From assembly GCF_007859865.1 (NCBI RefSeq), contig NZ_SJPI01000002.1:62001-126000 (forward strand): a stretch of 64,000 nucleotides of DNA, read 5' to 3'. The notes beneath the pieces were generated by a model. The model searched no databases, was not told the origin of the DNA, and saw only the letters and a program-made list of their open reading frames with translations. The position numbers and the translations under genes are program-made. This DNA comes from Rubripirellula amarantea. Its GTDB lineage: Bacteria; Planctomycetota; Planctomycetia; Pirellulales; Pirellulaceae. Within the stretch, counting starts at the first letter, position 1. Each line of letters starts with the position of its first letter. Of the stretch, positions 43,460 to 55,100 are shown one piece after another.

Positions 43460-44554
43460 TTAGCGGTCGCCCGAGATCCACTCGTGCATGTCGCTTCGCT
43501 CATCGAATCGTTCAAAGTCTCGAGCGTTGACTCCGAAGCTATGCAGTGTGGTCGCGGACCAAGTCGGCCAAGGTGACCAGTGACTCCGTGTGGACGCAGT
43601 CGCGTTGGTGGGCAACCAAACTTGACTGACAAGAATTGCACCGACGATCAAGCCGGCAGTGCCCATCACTGTGCGAACGCGTTTCGGCTTAGCCGGATGG
43701 GTCGCCAAGTGAACGATTCGATCGCTACGTTTGATCAACGCAGATTTCTGGTTCCCGAACGCGAGCGTGCCCTTGGGAACTTCCGTGCATGAAACGCTGC
43801 CACATTGTTCCGCGATACTGACCAGCGTTCTCAGGTAGGAAGCGTACTTACCGTCCGATGAAGTCACGTGCTCGTCACACACAAATTCGCGGGTAATCTC
43901 TGCACCCTGGGCTGCCACTTTGATGGCGGGATGGAACCAAAATAGAGTCGAACATGCTCCCTGCAAAAAATGCTGCATCGGATGGTTTGTTCGCAAGTGT
44001 TCCACCTCGTGCAGCAAAACGTGACGCAGGATGGTCGAATCACCGTCGAGAACGTAGCGGGGAATCACAATGGTTGGTTTGTGCAATTGCCAACAAAACG
44101 GGCCCTGGATTTTATCCGACACCAGAACCTGAGTCGTTGGATCGAGTTCACTGTCATCCAAGGGAAGCGATTGCCGTTGGGAAACTGTCAGAGATTGGCA
44201 ACTTCGAACCAGGAAACGAGACAGTGCGAAGCAACGGATCCCTCGTGAAAGCAACGAGACGGATACTCCGGCCGTCCACACGATCACCAGTGCCGCAACA
44301 AACATGCGTTGCCATGCCACCAATTGAGCGAGCGTGGATTGCGGCAGCATATCCGAAACAACAATCAACCGACGGTGGGGGAGCAGAAACGCGGCAACAA
44401 TGAACGACAGAATCAATACAAAGCAAATCGTCCACATTCGGGAATTCTGACGAGCGTCATTTACCCAACGCGTTAGGAATGCGGTAAGCGCGACGATCAC
44501 GGCGACGTGGAAACACAACGTTACGATGGTTTCAAAAACAAGCGAGGCACTCAT
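43460..44554 (-). CDS. M56-family membrane metallopeptidase (BlaR1-like, no penicillin-binding sensor)
   Basis: The 364-residue protein has four membrane helices and the zincin motif HEVEHLRTNHP (HExxH), followed by the third ligand region in REFVCDEHV. This is the protease part of BlaR1/MecR1-type sensors. The C-terminal tail is only about 70 residues, so the beta-lactam-sensing domain of true BlaR1 is absent; another signal must trigger it. Its ATG overlaps the stop of the BlaI-like gene (ATGA). Family behaviour predicts that on stimulation it leads to cleavage of the BlaI-type repressor. The target genes are not known. Confidence 0.88.
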   Translation of the reverse strand: MSASLVFETIVTLCFHVAVIVALTAFLTRWVNDARQNSRMWTICFVLILSFIVAAFLLPHRRLIVVSDMLPQSTLAQLVAWQRMFVAALVIVWTAGVSVSLLSRGIRCFALSRFLVRSCQSLTVSQRQSLPLDDSELDPTTQVLVSDKIQGPFCWQLHKPTIVIPRYVLDGDSTILRHVLLHEVEHLRTNHPMQHFLQGACSTLFWFHPAIKVAAQGAEITREFVCDEHVTSSDGKYASYLRTLVSIAEQCGSVSCTEVPKGTLAFGNQKSALIKRSDRIVHLATHPAKPKRVRTVMGTAGLIVGAILVSQVWLPTNATASTRSHWSPWPTWSATTLHSFGVNARDFERFDERSDMHEWISGDR

Positions 44555-44937
44555 GATGGCTTCTCCAACTTCTTGGCTGCCGTCTTGACTGCTTCAATGT
44601 CCGAAGCCGTCACGGTGTCGGATTGAATTAGACTTAAGACCAACGATCGGGCTGAGCCGCCAAAAATTTGATCGATCAACGAATTGAGCATGCCCTCGCG
44701 AACCGCTTGTTGTGACACCCGAGCCGAATACGTGTAGGCACGTCCGATCTTCTTCCCCCGTTGAACGAATTGCTTGTCCTCAAGGATCTTCATCGTCGTC
44801 ATCACTGTGGTATAGGCGAGGTCGCGACCGATACTTTCGACGACGTCATTCACCGTGACCGTTCCCTTTGCCCAAACGATGTCCATCACTTCGGCTTCGC
44901 ATTTGGTCAACTCTGTGCTGTTGTTTTTGTTCGGCAT
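44551..44937 (-). CDS. BlaI/MecI/CopY-family transcriptional repressor
   Basis: The 128-residue protein is a winged helix-turn-helix repressor: LTKCEAEVMDIVWAKGTVTV, then AYTTVMTTMKILEDKQFVQR (recognition region), GRAYTYSARVS, and a helical dimerisation tail. It would bind a dyad upstream of its own operon until cleaved by the M56 protease that follows. No clear TACA/TGTA-type dyad was found in the 117 bases upstream, so the operator remains unplaced. Coupled to the protease through an ATGA overlap. Confidence 0.92.
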   Translation of the reverse strand: MPNKNNSTELTKCEAEVMDIVWAKGTVTVNDVVESIGRDLAYTTVMTTMKILEDKQFVQRGKKIGRAYTYSARVSQQAVREGMLNSLIDQIFGGSARSLVLSLIQSDTVTASDIEAVKTAAKKLEKPS

Positions 44938-45054
44938 CAGCTCTATTCCAAACGGTTTAGGGATTCGTGTAGCGTGGGCGGTGAAGGGCGGTGACGTCGG
45001 CGTCGCGATGTTCTACGCCGTCACGCTTTGGTAGTGAGGTCAACGATAATTGGG

Positions 45055-45993
45055 TCAACGAAGTTTGGACCACTGGTGATACTCATCGAGGTCCAAGCTT
45101 TCGGTGAGAAACGAAACGTGGCCATCACCCCATAAGAAATTTGCGCCGCCGGGATGCCGACTCGAAAAGTCACACTCGTCGGCGAGCGGTTGATTGATGC
45201 CTTCTAACGCCGAACCCACGATCCGAGCCGCTGCGTCTTCGCCTTCAAGGTGGACGCCGAACCAAGTCGAGGGAACCTGCGCCATTTTTCGTTCTCCCAC
45301 GATGAACGTATGAGAAAGTCCGCGTTGGAAGTCGCGAAAACGCACAAGGCGATTCTCCAGGAACGCTCCATCACCGATTGGGGCTGGGACACTGTCATCA
45401 GATTCGAGCGTTCCAAAGACACCGACATAATTTGCTGTCGGCAATCGCATCAGTTCGATGGGCTCAGTTCCCAATTCGTAAACGTGAACAGGATGTTCGT
45501 CTTCCTCATCTTCGTCTTCGTCATCTTCGTCTTCTTCGGATTCCTCATGCAAAGCGAACATGGGGTCGATGATGTCGGACGGGCAAAGCAAGACTTCCAG
45601 CGTCGTCGTCCGAGCGTGGTCATGAATGGGATGTTGAACGGGCAGCTTGCAATCGATCTGATCAAACAGCCCAGGTTGTCCTAAATACGGAAGCAGTTCT
45701 ACGGCCCAGCCAAACGCCGTTTCGCCACTTGGGTCAAACTTCCAACCCGCCGGCAGACTTTTCTTTGCATCGTGGTGGTTGTGCAGCGCCAAACCTACCT
45801 CGCGTAGATGATCAACGCATTGAATGCGGCGAGTCGCTTCGCGGGCTGAATTGACGGCCGGTAAAAGCAAGCCGACCAATAGACCGACCACGGAAATGGA
45901 AACCAAAAGTTCCAAAACTGTGAACGCACGGCGGCTTTCAAAAGCAAGGCGACGTGCGCTGCGGGAGCGGGATAACTCAGATTGAAGAGGCAT
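45055..45993 (-). CDS. DUF1559 pseudopilin-like protein
   Basis: The 312-residue protein has a type IV prepilin-like leader (RRAFTVLELLVSISVVGLLV), cleaved and methylated in known prepilins, then NSAREATRRIQCVDHLREVG and LALHNHHD, the DUF1559 signature. The C-terminus has the expected HPGGANFLWGDGHVSFLTES. These proteins are numerous in planctomycetes and of unknown function, probably exported by a type II-like system. An acidic insert (about residues 150-167, nearly all Asp and Glu) is unusual. AAGGA lies 7 bases before the ATG. The gene stands alone between the BlaI operon and the giant gene. Confidence 0.9.
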   Translation of the reverse strand: MPLQSELSRSRSARRLAFESRRAFTVLELLVSISVVGLLVGLLLPAVNSAREATRRIQCVDHLREVGLALHNHHDAKKSLPAGWKFDPSGETAFGWAVELLPYLGQPGLFDQIDCKLPVQHPIHDHARTTTLEVLLCPSDIIDPMFALHEESEEDEDDEDEDEEDEHPVHVYELGTEPIELMRLPTANYVGVFGTLESDDSVPAPIGDGAFLENRLVRFRDFQRGLSHTFIVGERKMAQVPSTWFGVHLEGEDAAARIVGSALEGINQPLADECDFSSRHPGGANFLWGDGHVSFLTESLDLDEYHQWSKLR

Positions 45994-46118
45994 CAGAAAG
46001 TCCTTTTTCGTTTGATGCTTCTTAAGTTACTGATTCTTTAGTAATTAGGCAATGCCAGGAATGTCAGGCAGATTGCTATGCCACTAGTGCAAGCAAATCA
46101 GCCGAAAGGAAGCCGCAA

Positions 46119-49100
46119 TTAGAAAAGCAACGCCGCGGCGTCGGTGGAATCGTCGTCGTCGGAAATTCCGATCGCTCGATCCACCGCCAATGGGTTCAAA
46201 GGCGTGTTCGATAGGGCTTCGTTTTCTGACTGGGACCATCCCTCGGACTCACCATCAGAGCTTTCGCGAGCGAGTTCGTTAATGATCATCAACGCATCGA
46301 GCGCTGTGACCTTGCCGTCGGCATTGGGGTCAAACGGTGGCGGTGCAGTGAACTCATCAGGCTCCGCAACTACTGCCAAGCGGTTGATGATCCGCAGTGC
46401 GTCTGAAGCAGAGATGATTCCGTCACGATTGCTGTCGAGAAGTGTTGCGCGTGAAGCGGTTTCGGCAGTCGATCCGATCGGCAATTCAAAGTAGGACCCG
46501 TCGATGGTGAACTCACCAGAGTTAGGGCTAGGACCAAAGCGATTGGCGAAGAACACAAGATCGCCACCGACGTAGCCTTGCGAAATGCCTCGGAACGTAC
46601 TGACCGCATTCGTCATCGGTGCGACGGTGTCCAAATCGAAGTCAACGCTCGCGAGCAGGCGGTCACCGGCATCTGGTGTAAAGACATTCCATTGTTGATT
46701 GTCGTTCCATTGCCAAGTTCCGTTCTGATAGCGAACCGCGACAACGTGGTCGGCCGTTCCGGCGAAGATATTGGCTTCGCCAAACCGATCTCGCAACGAC
46801 CGAGTGCTATACATCAAGTATCCTCTTCCCGTTGCGTCGTCCTGCACCGCGATGAGCGATTGATTGGCCCCCATAGCCACAGATTGCGTTGGCGTTGAAA
46901 GAACGGGGGCGCTAAATTCAGTGCCACCGACGGTGAATTCGCCGTTGTTGAAAGCGTCTGCAAAGCGATCCGCGGCAAAGGTCAGGTCGCCACTAGTGAA
47001 ACCTAGTTGGATGCCACGCACGAAGCCCGTTTGTCCTTGTAAGCTTTCGATCGTGTCGGCGCTGAAATCCAGTTTGGCGATCAACCGATCTGAGTTCTGT
47101 GGGATGAACGAAACCCACGTTTGATTGTCGCTGTAGACCCAATGGCCATCTTGATACTGGACTGCGATTAACCGCTCGCTGTTATTGGCGTGCCCTGGGC
47201 TGTCTGCGAAACGATCAGCGATCGGTTGGTCGGAATACAACACGTATCCCGTTCCCGATGCATCATCGTGAACTCCGATACCTGAGTTAACATCGCCTAG
47301 ATCAAAACTCGTCGGGGCGATGACTACGTCGACTTCGATATAGGTTCCCGTGATCGTGAATTCATTGGCGTTGGTTTGCCCATTGAAGACGTTGGCCGCA
47401 AAGGTAAGGTCGCTGACGGCGTAGCCTTGTGCAATTCCACCAACACTTCCTTCCGCATCACGAAGGGAAGTGATGGTATCGGCATCCATGTCAACGGAAG
47501 CGATCAGTCGGTCGCTTGGGCGAGGATCGAAGTCGACCCACTTTTGATTGTCGTTGTATTGCCACACCGAATCATTCAGTCGAACAACAATCATACGGTC
47601 GCTGTTAAAGCGGAATGGTGGATCGTCTGCGAAACGGGTGTGAACACTTTCGTGGCTCAACAACACATACCCGGTTCCGCTGGCACTTTCCTGAACTGCA
47701 ATTCCGCGATTGATGGTGCCGATTGGAATGCGAACCGTTGGAGGCAGGCTTTGCAGAGAGAAGAACTCAGTCCCCTGAACGCTAAATTCGCCCACGTTAG
47801 GACGGTCGTCCCAGCGGTTGGCTTGGAAGGTCAAGTCACCCGAAAGGTAACCGCGTTGAATGCCATCGGTCACACCACTGAAACCTTGAAGCGATTCGAT
47901 AGCGTCGTTGGTGAAGTCGACCGAAGCGATCAAACGATCGGATGATCGCGGAGTGAAATTGATCCACGTGCGATTGTTATTGAGTTGCCAACTGCCGGCG
48001 AAGAATCGAACTGCCACCATGTGGTCGCTGTTTTGATACGGAATGGATGCATCGGCGAATCGCGAGTGGACGCTTTCGGCACTGTGCATGATGAAGCCAT
48101 CACCGGTCGCTTCGTCTGCAACCGCAATGCCTTTATCAAGGTTGCCAATCTCAGATCGCTGCAGCAAATCCGTTCCCATGTCGACGGAAGCCAATTGCAA
48201 CGAGACCGCGAGCTTGGTTGCCGATGTGTCTGTATCGCTAACACCGCCCTCACGAACACCCGTTACAACACGGTCGCCTAGCAACCGTGTTCGCTCACCA
48301 CGCTCGCTGCCGATTTGACGAAACACCAGGTCGGCGGGCTGAGATTCATCGACGGCGAACACAGCATTGATGCTTGAGTCCACGCCGTAGATCAATTCCA
48401 CATTGGCGATGCTTCCGGTAGCGACACCGGACACCGTAAAGCTGATCCGATCATACGGAAACAGAATGTCTTGAGTGCTTTGCGCCGGTTCGGTGACCGT
48501 TACCTCATTCAACAAAGTACCAATCGGTGACACCACGGTTACGGGACCTCCGTCGGTCATGACTGAGATCACATTGCCTTGTTGCCAATCGGCAATGCCA
48601 TCGCCGTTGCCATCAACGCCGGCGGGACTGTTTTGTTCGTCCAAGTTGTTGACCCCATCCCCATCGATGTCGTTGTTGACCCCGGTGGGCACCGTTTCAA
48701 TCGCCGAAGGAGTCGAAAGATCGACTAATTGAACTTCAGGCGAAGTGGCGACGAATCCGTTCGGCACGCTCACCACGACTCGGTAAAGTCCGATGGCAAG
48801 ATTTTCAAACGAGTAGCGTCCGTCGAGGTCGGCGCGCGTCGTGTAGTCGATGGTTCCGTTGTTACCGAGGTCCAACGAAACGTTGGCCGCTCTTCCGCGT
48901 TCGCCTAGTTCCTGGATTCCCGATCCATTGTCGTCTTGGAATACCGTTCCCGAAATCGACCCGGTGTCCACCACGTCAACTTGGACGCGTGCAGTGGCGG
49001 TAACGCCGGCTAAGTCGGTTGCCGAGACTGTGAACTCGTACTCACCAAAGCCTTGGCTCAACGTTGGTGTCCATTGGATCAATCCGCTATCGCTAATCGT

Positions 49101-52100
49101 TAGCCCGGCGGGGGCATTTTGAACATTCCAAACGAAAACTTCATCGTCGTCGTTGTCCGTCACCTGGACTTGCAGCGACCAAGCAAAGGTCTCGGTGATC
49201 ACCGTTGGCGGAATAGGGGCTAGCCGCGGTGCGTCATTCACGCCGGTCACTGTAATGGTTTGCGAACGAGTGACCGTGACACCGTCCGTATCGGTCACCG
49301 ATACCGTTGCCACGTATTCGCCGGGACCACTGAAGCGGTGGATGACCGTTTCGCCCAACTGCGGTACATCACCGTCGCCAAAATCCCATACGATCACAGG
49401 GTCGGTATCGTCGTCGACCACACTCACAGACGCCGTAAACAGTTCGTCTTCGAGAACTTCACTTGGCACGGTAAGCGAGAGCATCGGTGCGGCGTTGCGA
49501 ACGACAACGTCAAGCGTTTGAGTATGTTCCTCGCCATCGTCGTCGACCACGATGTAGGTCACCTTGTAGGTCCCCTCGGCGTAGTTGTGCGAAGAATCAA
49601 AGGTTGCACGCACCCCTGATGCAATCGGTGTAAAACTGACGCGGTCATTAAAGGACTCGACGGGCGAACCGTCGCCCCAGTCCACCGAGAACTGCCATTC
49701 GTAGCGGTTTGCTGATCGTGAGGGATCAATCAGACCAAACTCGAGATTACCTTCGCGCTCGATAGCTTGGAACGGTTCATCGAGATCGATAGATAGAGAC
49801 GGTATGGTCTCGGTGACGTTGAGCGTGAACTCGCTCTCACTCGCGGTGCCATTATCATCGACCAAAATGACGATCTGATAAGTTCCTGCATCCGAATAGA
49901 CATGATCGAATGCGAAAGTGGGGCCCACGTGGCTTGCAAAATCATCGACCCGACCGTCGCCATAGTGAATCGACAGCTTGTATGTATCGTCCAGACCGCC
50001 ATCATCAATAATGGTCAGCGTTTCACTGAATCGACCTTCCGGCGAGGTGATGTCAGCGATATCACTGGCGACACCGACGACTTCTCCGAATGAGAAATAC
50101 GCATTCTCGATGTAGGTGTTTCCGTTGACGGAGTATTCAAGCAGAACCGTATAGACACGCGAGTCCGTTGGCTTGAATTGGAAGTTTTGTGCGTTCTCAC
50201 CGACCACGTCCGAGACTGGCCCGCCGCCGACTGTCCACTTGTAGGAACCGCCCGGTATCGTCGAACTGGCGACCAACGAAACTAAGTCTCCCTCGTTGTC
50301 GCCGGCGGTGCCCGAGATGATGACTCCACGCGTGACGCTGAAATTCTGGTCGGATTCAAACGCCGGTCGACTGAACTCGAGTTGTATATCGGGGGACGAC
50401 TTTTGGAATTTCTGACCTAGGTCGACCGAAAGCGTAACTGCACCTGCATCGCCTAGGATCCAATAGCGTCCGTCGCGACCCGTCAGCGTTGAAACCTTTC
50501 CATTTTCCGACGTTGCATTGACCGTGGCACCTTCCACGGGTTGGTCACTTTCGTCAGCAACGACACCTGAGATGAGTGGCAAGCCAATCGCGACGGGAAT
50601 CGTGATCGTGCTGCTAAGACCCGCTGCATCAGTAGCTTTGACTTCTACGTACACCACGTTCGCAACTTCGGACGTTGCCGAAATTTTCAGGTCGCTACCT
50701 TGCAAACGCAATGCAACCGCTGGGTCACTCGATGTCGCAGAGAACGTGATCGTTGTATTCTCGGCGTCATCAACGTACTGATTCAAATCTTCAATTGCGG
50801 TGGTGTCCCCGACGTCGATCGAGATGCCATCCGGAAGGCCCGACCAAACCGGAGACTCATTGTCGTCGACGTGGAGCACGCCATTTCGAGATAACATTTC
50901 ACCGAGAACGACCGCGCGGTCTTCATTGCTAAGGACCGTGCCTCGCAAATCAAGGTGAACCAGCGAATCGGCAGGTGATCCGCTTACCGGGCGTAGTAAG
51001 ATCGCATCGGCAACGGTGGTTCCGCTTCCGCTACCATGCCCGACTGAAATTTCAACCGTATCGCTGTCGGCGGTGAAGGTTCCGATCCGATCGAGCGAGG
51101 CTTCGCCAAGTGGACGCTGACTGCTGGCGATGCGTTGGTCGGCCGTTCCAATCGTCACGCCATCGCTGGTATAGGTTGCCGTCGGATTGTGAGAGGTGTC
51201 GGCGTGCCACGACGCATAGACTTCGTAAGTGGTACCGCGTACGAGCTTTTCAAAGCTCCATCGCGCTTCGCCGTCATCGGATGGCGCAAGCGCCAAGTAC
51301 GAACCACCAAGCGCCGTGTTCGATGAGTGAACATTCCAAGCCGGATCTGAGGTTGCCGATGAAGCATCCACGCCAATGCTGCCCAGCAATTGCTGCAACG
51401 CGACCGCAGGAGCCGAACTGGGATAGAACAGATTGCCGGACACATCTAGGACGCGCAACTGAGTCAGATTCGACAACGGCGACAAATCTTCTACTTGGTT
51501 GCCCGCCACGCTCAGGAACACAAGTTGGTCCAGCACCGACAGCGGATTCACATTGGTGATGGCAAGGTCACGTTGGCGAGAAAGATTCAATGCGCGAAGT
51601 GACGTCAGTGAATTCAAGTTGCCAAGTGCAACAAGGCGATTGCCTTCCAGATTCAGGTATCGCAGGTTTGACAATCCGCGAGCGCCCGCCGCAGCCGGAC
51701 GTAAGACGGCGAGGTCGTTGGACGCAAGATTGTTGTTGCCTAGGTCGAGTGACTCTAACCCGACCAAGTGCTCGACACCGACAATGTCATCGAGGCCAAG
51801 AAGCGAAAGGTCTAACTCAGTAATCCCCGCAAGGTCGGTCGCCGTGACGGGGCGAGAGAATTTCATCGAGCCATCGACAAGCGTTTGGATTGTTACCCCG
51901 AGTTGATCGGCGATGCGTTCGGCGATCTCTGGATTGCCAATGTTGATCTCACCAATTCCCAAGTCATTGACGTCGACGCCAATGACAGCGATCGGATCTC
52001 GCAATTGACGTTCGCTACGAGTTTCCGCGTAAGGTGACGAAGTCAAATCGCCACGTGTGACGTCACTCGATGTCGCATCCACAAATTCAAACAGCTCGCC

Positions 52101-55100
52101 AATCAAAACGTCGTCGCCGCTATCGCCAACGATGCGATCATTCCCCGGACCACCGGCCACGATGTCGTCCCCGTCACCGCCTCGCAACACATCGTTGGAC
52201 TCCGTTGCGTGAGCGCTACCCAACCCAGGCGGATCAATTTCCAGCGAATAGTCCGCGGGCGAGTCAATTGACCTGCCCGGAGCCCTCGAAACACCAACGT
52301 AGTACTCACCAGCCGGTAGGTTGCGTAAGTCGTAGGAACTGAAGTCGCTTGCGATCAAGCGCCCTTCCGAATCAAGCAGTTGGCCGATCATGCCGCCCGA
52401 CTTTTCGAAGTACAGACCCGTGTTGTTTCCGTCAAACGGATCAATGATCGTCGCCTCGCCTGAGCTCATCGACATGGTTGCAACGATTGAACGATATCCT
52501 TGGTCGAATAGTGATCGCAGTTGTTCGACGTAGGGCGTCAGGTCGATGTCCACCAATGCCGTTGTTGATGGGAAGGTGGCAGTCATCGCGAACACGACTG
52601 CTTCATCGCGTTCATCGCCGGTGATTTCCATGTCATTGCGACCACCGGAGAACCGTAGCGTAATCACGCCACCTTCGCTGCCACTTCCACCACCGGTTTG
52701 CGCGAGCATTTGGGTACCCGCGGCCGTTAAATCAGAAACCCATAATTCGTTGCCGAGTATGTTGTCACTGCGATAGCCTTCGAAGATCTTGAGATCGCCG
52801 GATTGGACAAAGTTCGTGAAGTCGCCCACATAGTTGTCGTCGATCTCGGTCGCAAGATTCGTCAAACTGCCGGAGTCAAGATCCATCAGGTCGACGAAGT
52901 GCTTGAACCCTTGCCCCGGTCCGTCGTGAGTTTGATAGCCCACGACAAGTTGGTTATCCCATTTCCCAAAACCATTGACATGGACGGAACTGTCGGCGGA
53001 CAACGTCGCTGACGAAACTTCTTCGCCGTCGGTATTGGTCACTGTGATCAAGACCTGTTCGCTGCTGAGCCGAACGATCGAAACAAGCTTCTTGTTGATT
53101 TCTAAGCTATCAATCCGGCCAAGTCCCGTGAACGCAGTCGACGAGAGTTGGCGAGTGAATTTTGTCCCGCTGTCGGTTCCATCGCTGAGGTAAAGTTCAC
53201 TTCCAATGTTGAAAAACAGCGTTCCGTTGACATCCACCAAATTTTCAATTTTGGAGGCGTCAATGGTCGTCGAAAGGACATAGGTGTTTCCGCTCGCGTC
53301 ACTGATCCATAATCGCCTACCACTGCCATCATCAGCGGCAAAGACGATGCCGTTGCCAGCGAAAGGAGTGAAGGACGTGAAGGATGTGCCGAGAGCATCG
53401 AATGTTTTCAGTAGCACTGTGCCTGCATCGGTTCCGTCGCTCTTCCAAAGTTGTTCGTTCACTTGGAAGTAGAATCCGTCTTCCACGACCGCGAACGATG
53501 TGTCGTAAAGCGAAGCATCACTTTGCAGATCGCCTACCTGGACGAAAGTACCGCTGCCGTCATTCTCGACCTGTATCTTGTAAAGTTGAGGTTTGTCGTA
53601 CCCCCTGATCACGTACAGTTCGTCCTCAAATGATCCGTAGATCAGCACCAGTTCTTCACCGTCGTCATCGGTGACTTCGAACGTTTTGGTTCCATCCGTC
53701 ATGAACAACCGGCGGTCAAAGCTTTCACCATCACCGGGGTAGTTCACCATAAAGAAAACGGTATCGCCAGCGGAGGTGACTTCATCGATGTAGTACGATT
53801 CAGGCCCGTCGAGCGTTTCGTAAACGAGTCGCGTTCCACTCGCCGTTCCATCGGTCACGTAAAGTTCGCGACCGGTAGCTTCGGTGCCGCCCGCGAAGTA
53901 GACCAGGTCACTCGCTCCGTTCTTTCCCGGAATCGGGGTTAAGTGTTCGGGACGCGTGAGTGCTTCGCTCGTTTCCGCTGACGATGTCGCTGATCCCTGC
54001 AATCGCAACGATGCGCCAGCGATAACGGACGAGTCATCGTAGGCCTGCAATAACGATTCAACGTCAAATTCAAGCACCCCATCGGTGCCATCTTCATTGA
54101 CGTCGAACGTCGGTGTGTCGTTATAGACGCTATTGCCAGGCCCAAACTGTCCCGCGACGTCTCGTACCCGTGTTTCGGTCGTAGACAGAGCTGGCGGTGA
54201 AATTCGAATGCGATCACCGATCTGGCCATCACCCACCAAACGAAAACGGTACCAGTCAGTGTCGACTTGTTTCGCGAGTACCGAATCAACGTTCACATCA
54301 CCTTGGCTATCGCGAACGACGTCACCGATGCCGCGGACGGAATCGTTACTAAGATCAACGACTAGCGATTCGTCGGGCGTGCCAATGATTCGATGGGAAC
54401 CAGCAATCACGTAAACCGCACCCCCGTCGATCGCGCCGCCATCGGTATCAAAGCCGCTTGCACCAATCAGCAGATCGTCGATGCGATCGCCTGTCACGTC
54501 GATCGCGCTGGTAGGCATGCGTCCAAAGTGGCTGCCGCCAGTTGGTCCAGAAATGGCAACATAATCAACTCTGGGGTCGCCAAATGAACTTGTCACAACA
54601 CGTCGTGCTGGTCCACTCGCAATATCGAACAATACCCAAGCTGTTGCATCGGTACTGTTGTCGGCTCCCCACGCGACATCGACTTGGCCATCACCATCGA
54701 AGTCGCCCGTGGACACTGATGGATTCAAGAACACGTTGTCGGTCGAGCGGAAGCCGGACACGGAAACGGAACCACGAAGGTCCACTAGCGAGCCGGATTG
54801 GGCGAGAAGATCGTCGCTAAGCACTACGCGTAACTGAGCCTCATTGAGGTCGCCTGAGACTGCATCGGATAGGAAGATCAAGTCATCGGATCCATTCCCG
54901 TCCACATCCGCGACGGCCACCGGAAGGTCCACGTTCAGTGCTCCGCTATGTCCAAGAGATGGGTCGCTGGAATCTCGTAAGCCGTAATCGAATTCGGCGT
55001 ACTGAGCAATCGCTCCGTAGCGAGACGTACCCAGTGCGACGGAAAACGCATTGCTACCTCCGGCGATGCGGTAGGTGCGAGAAACGACCTCGTCGTCTGA

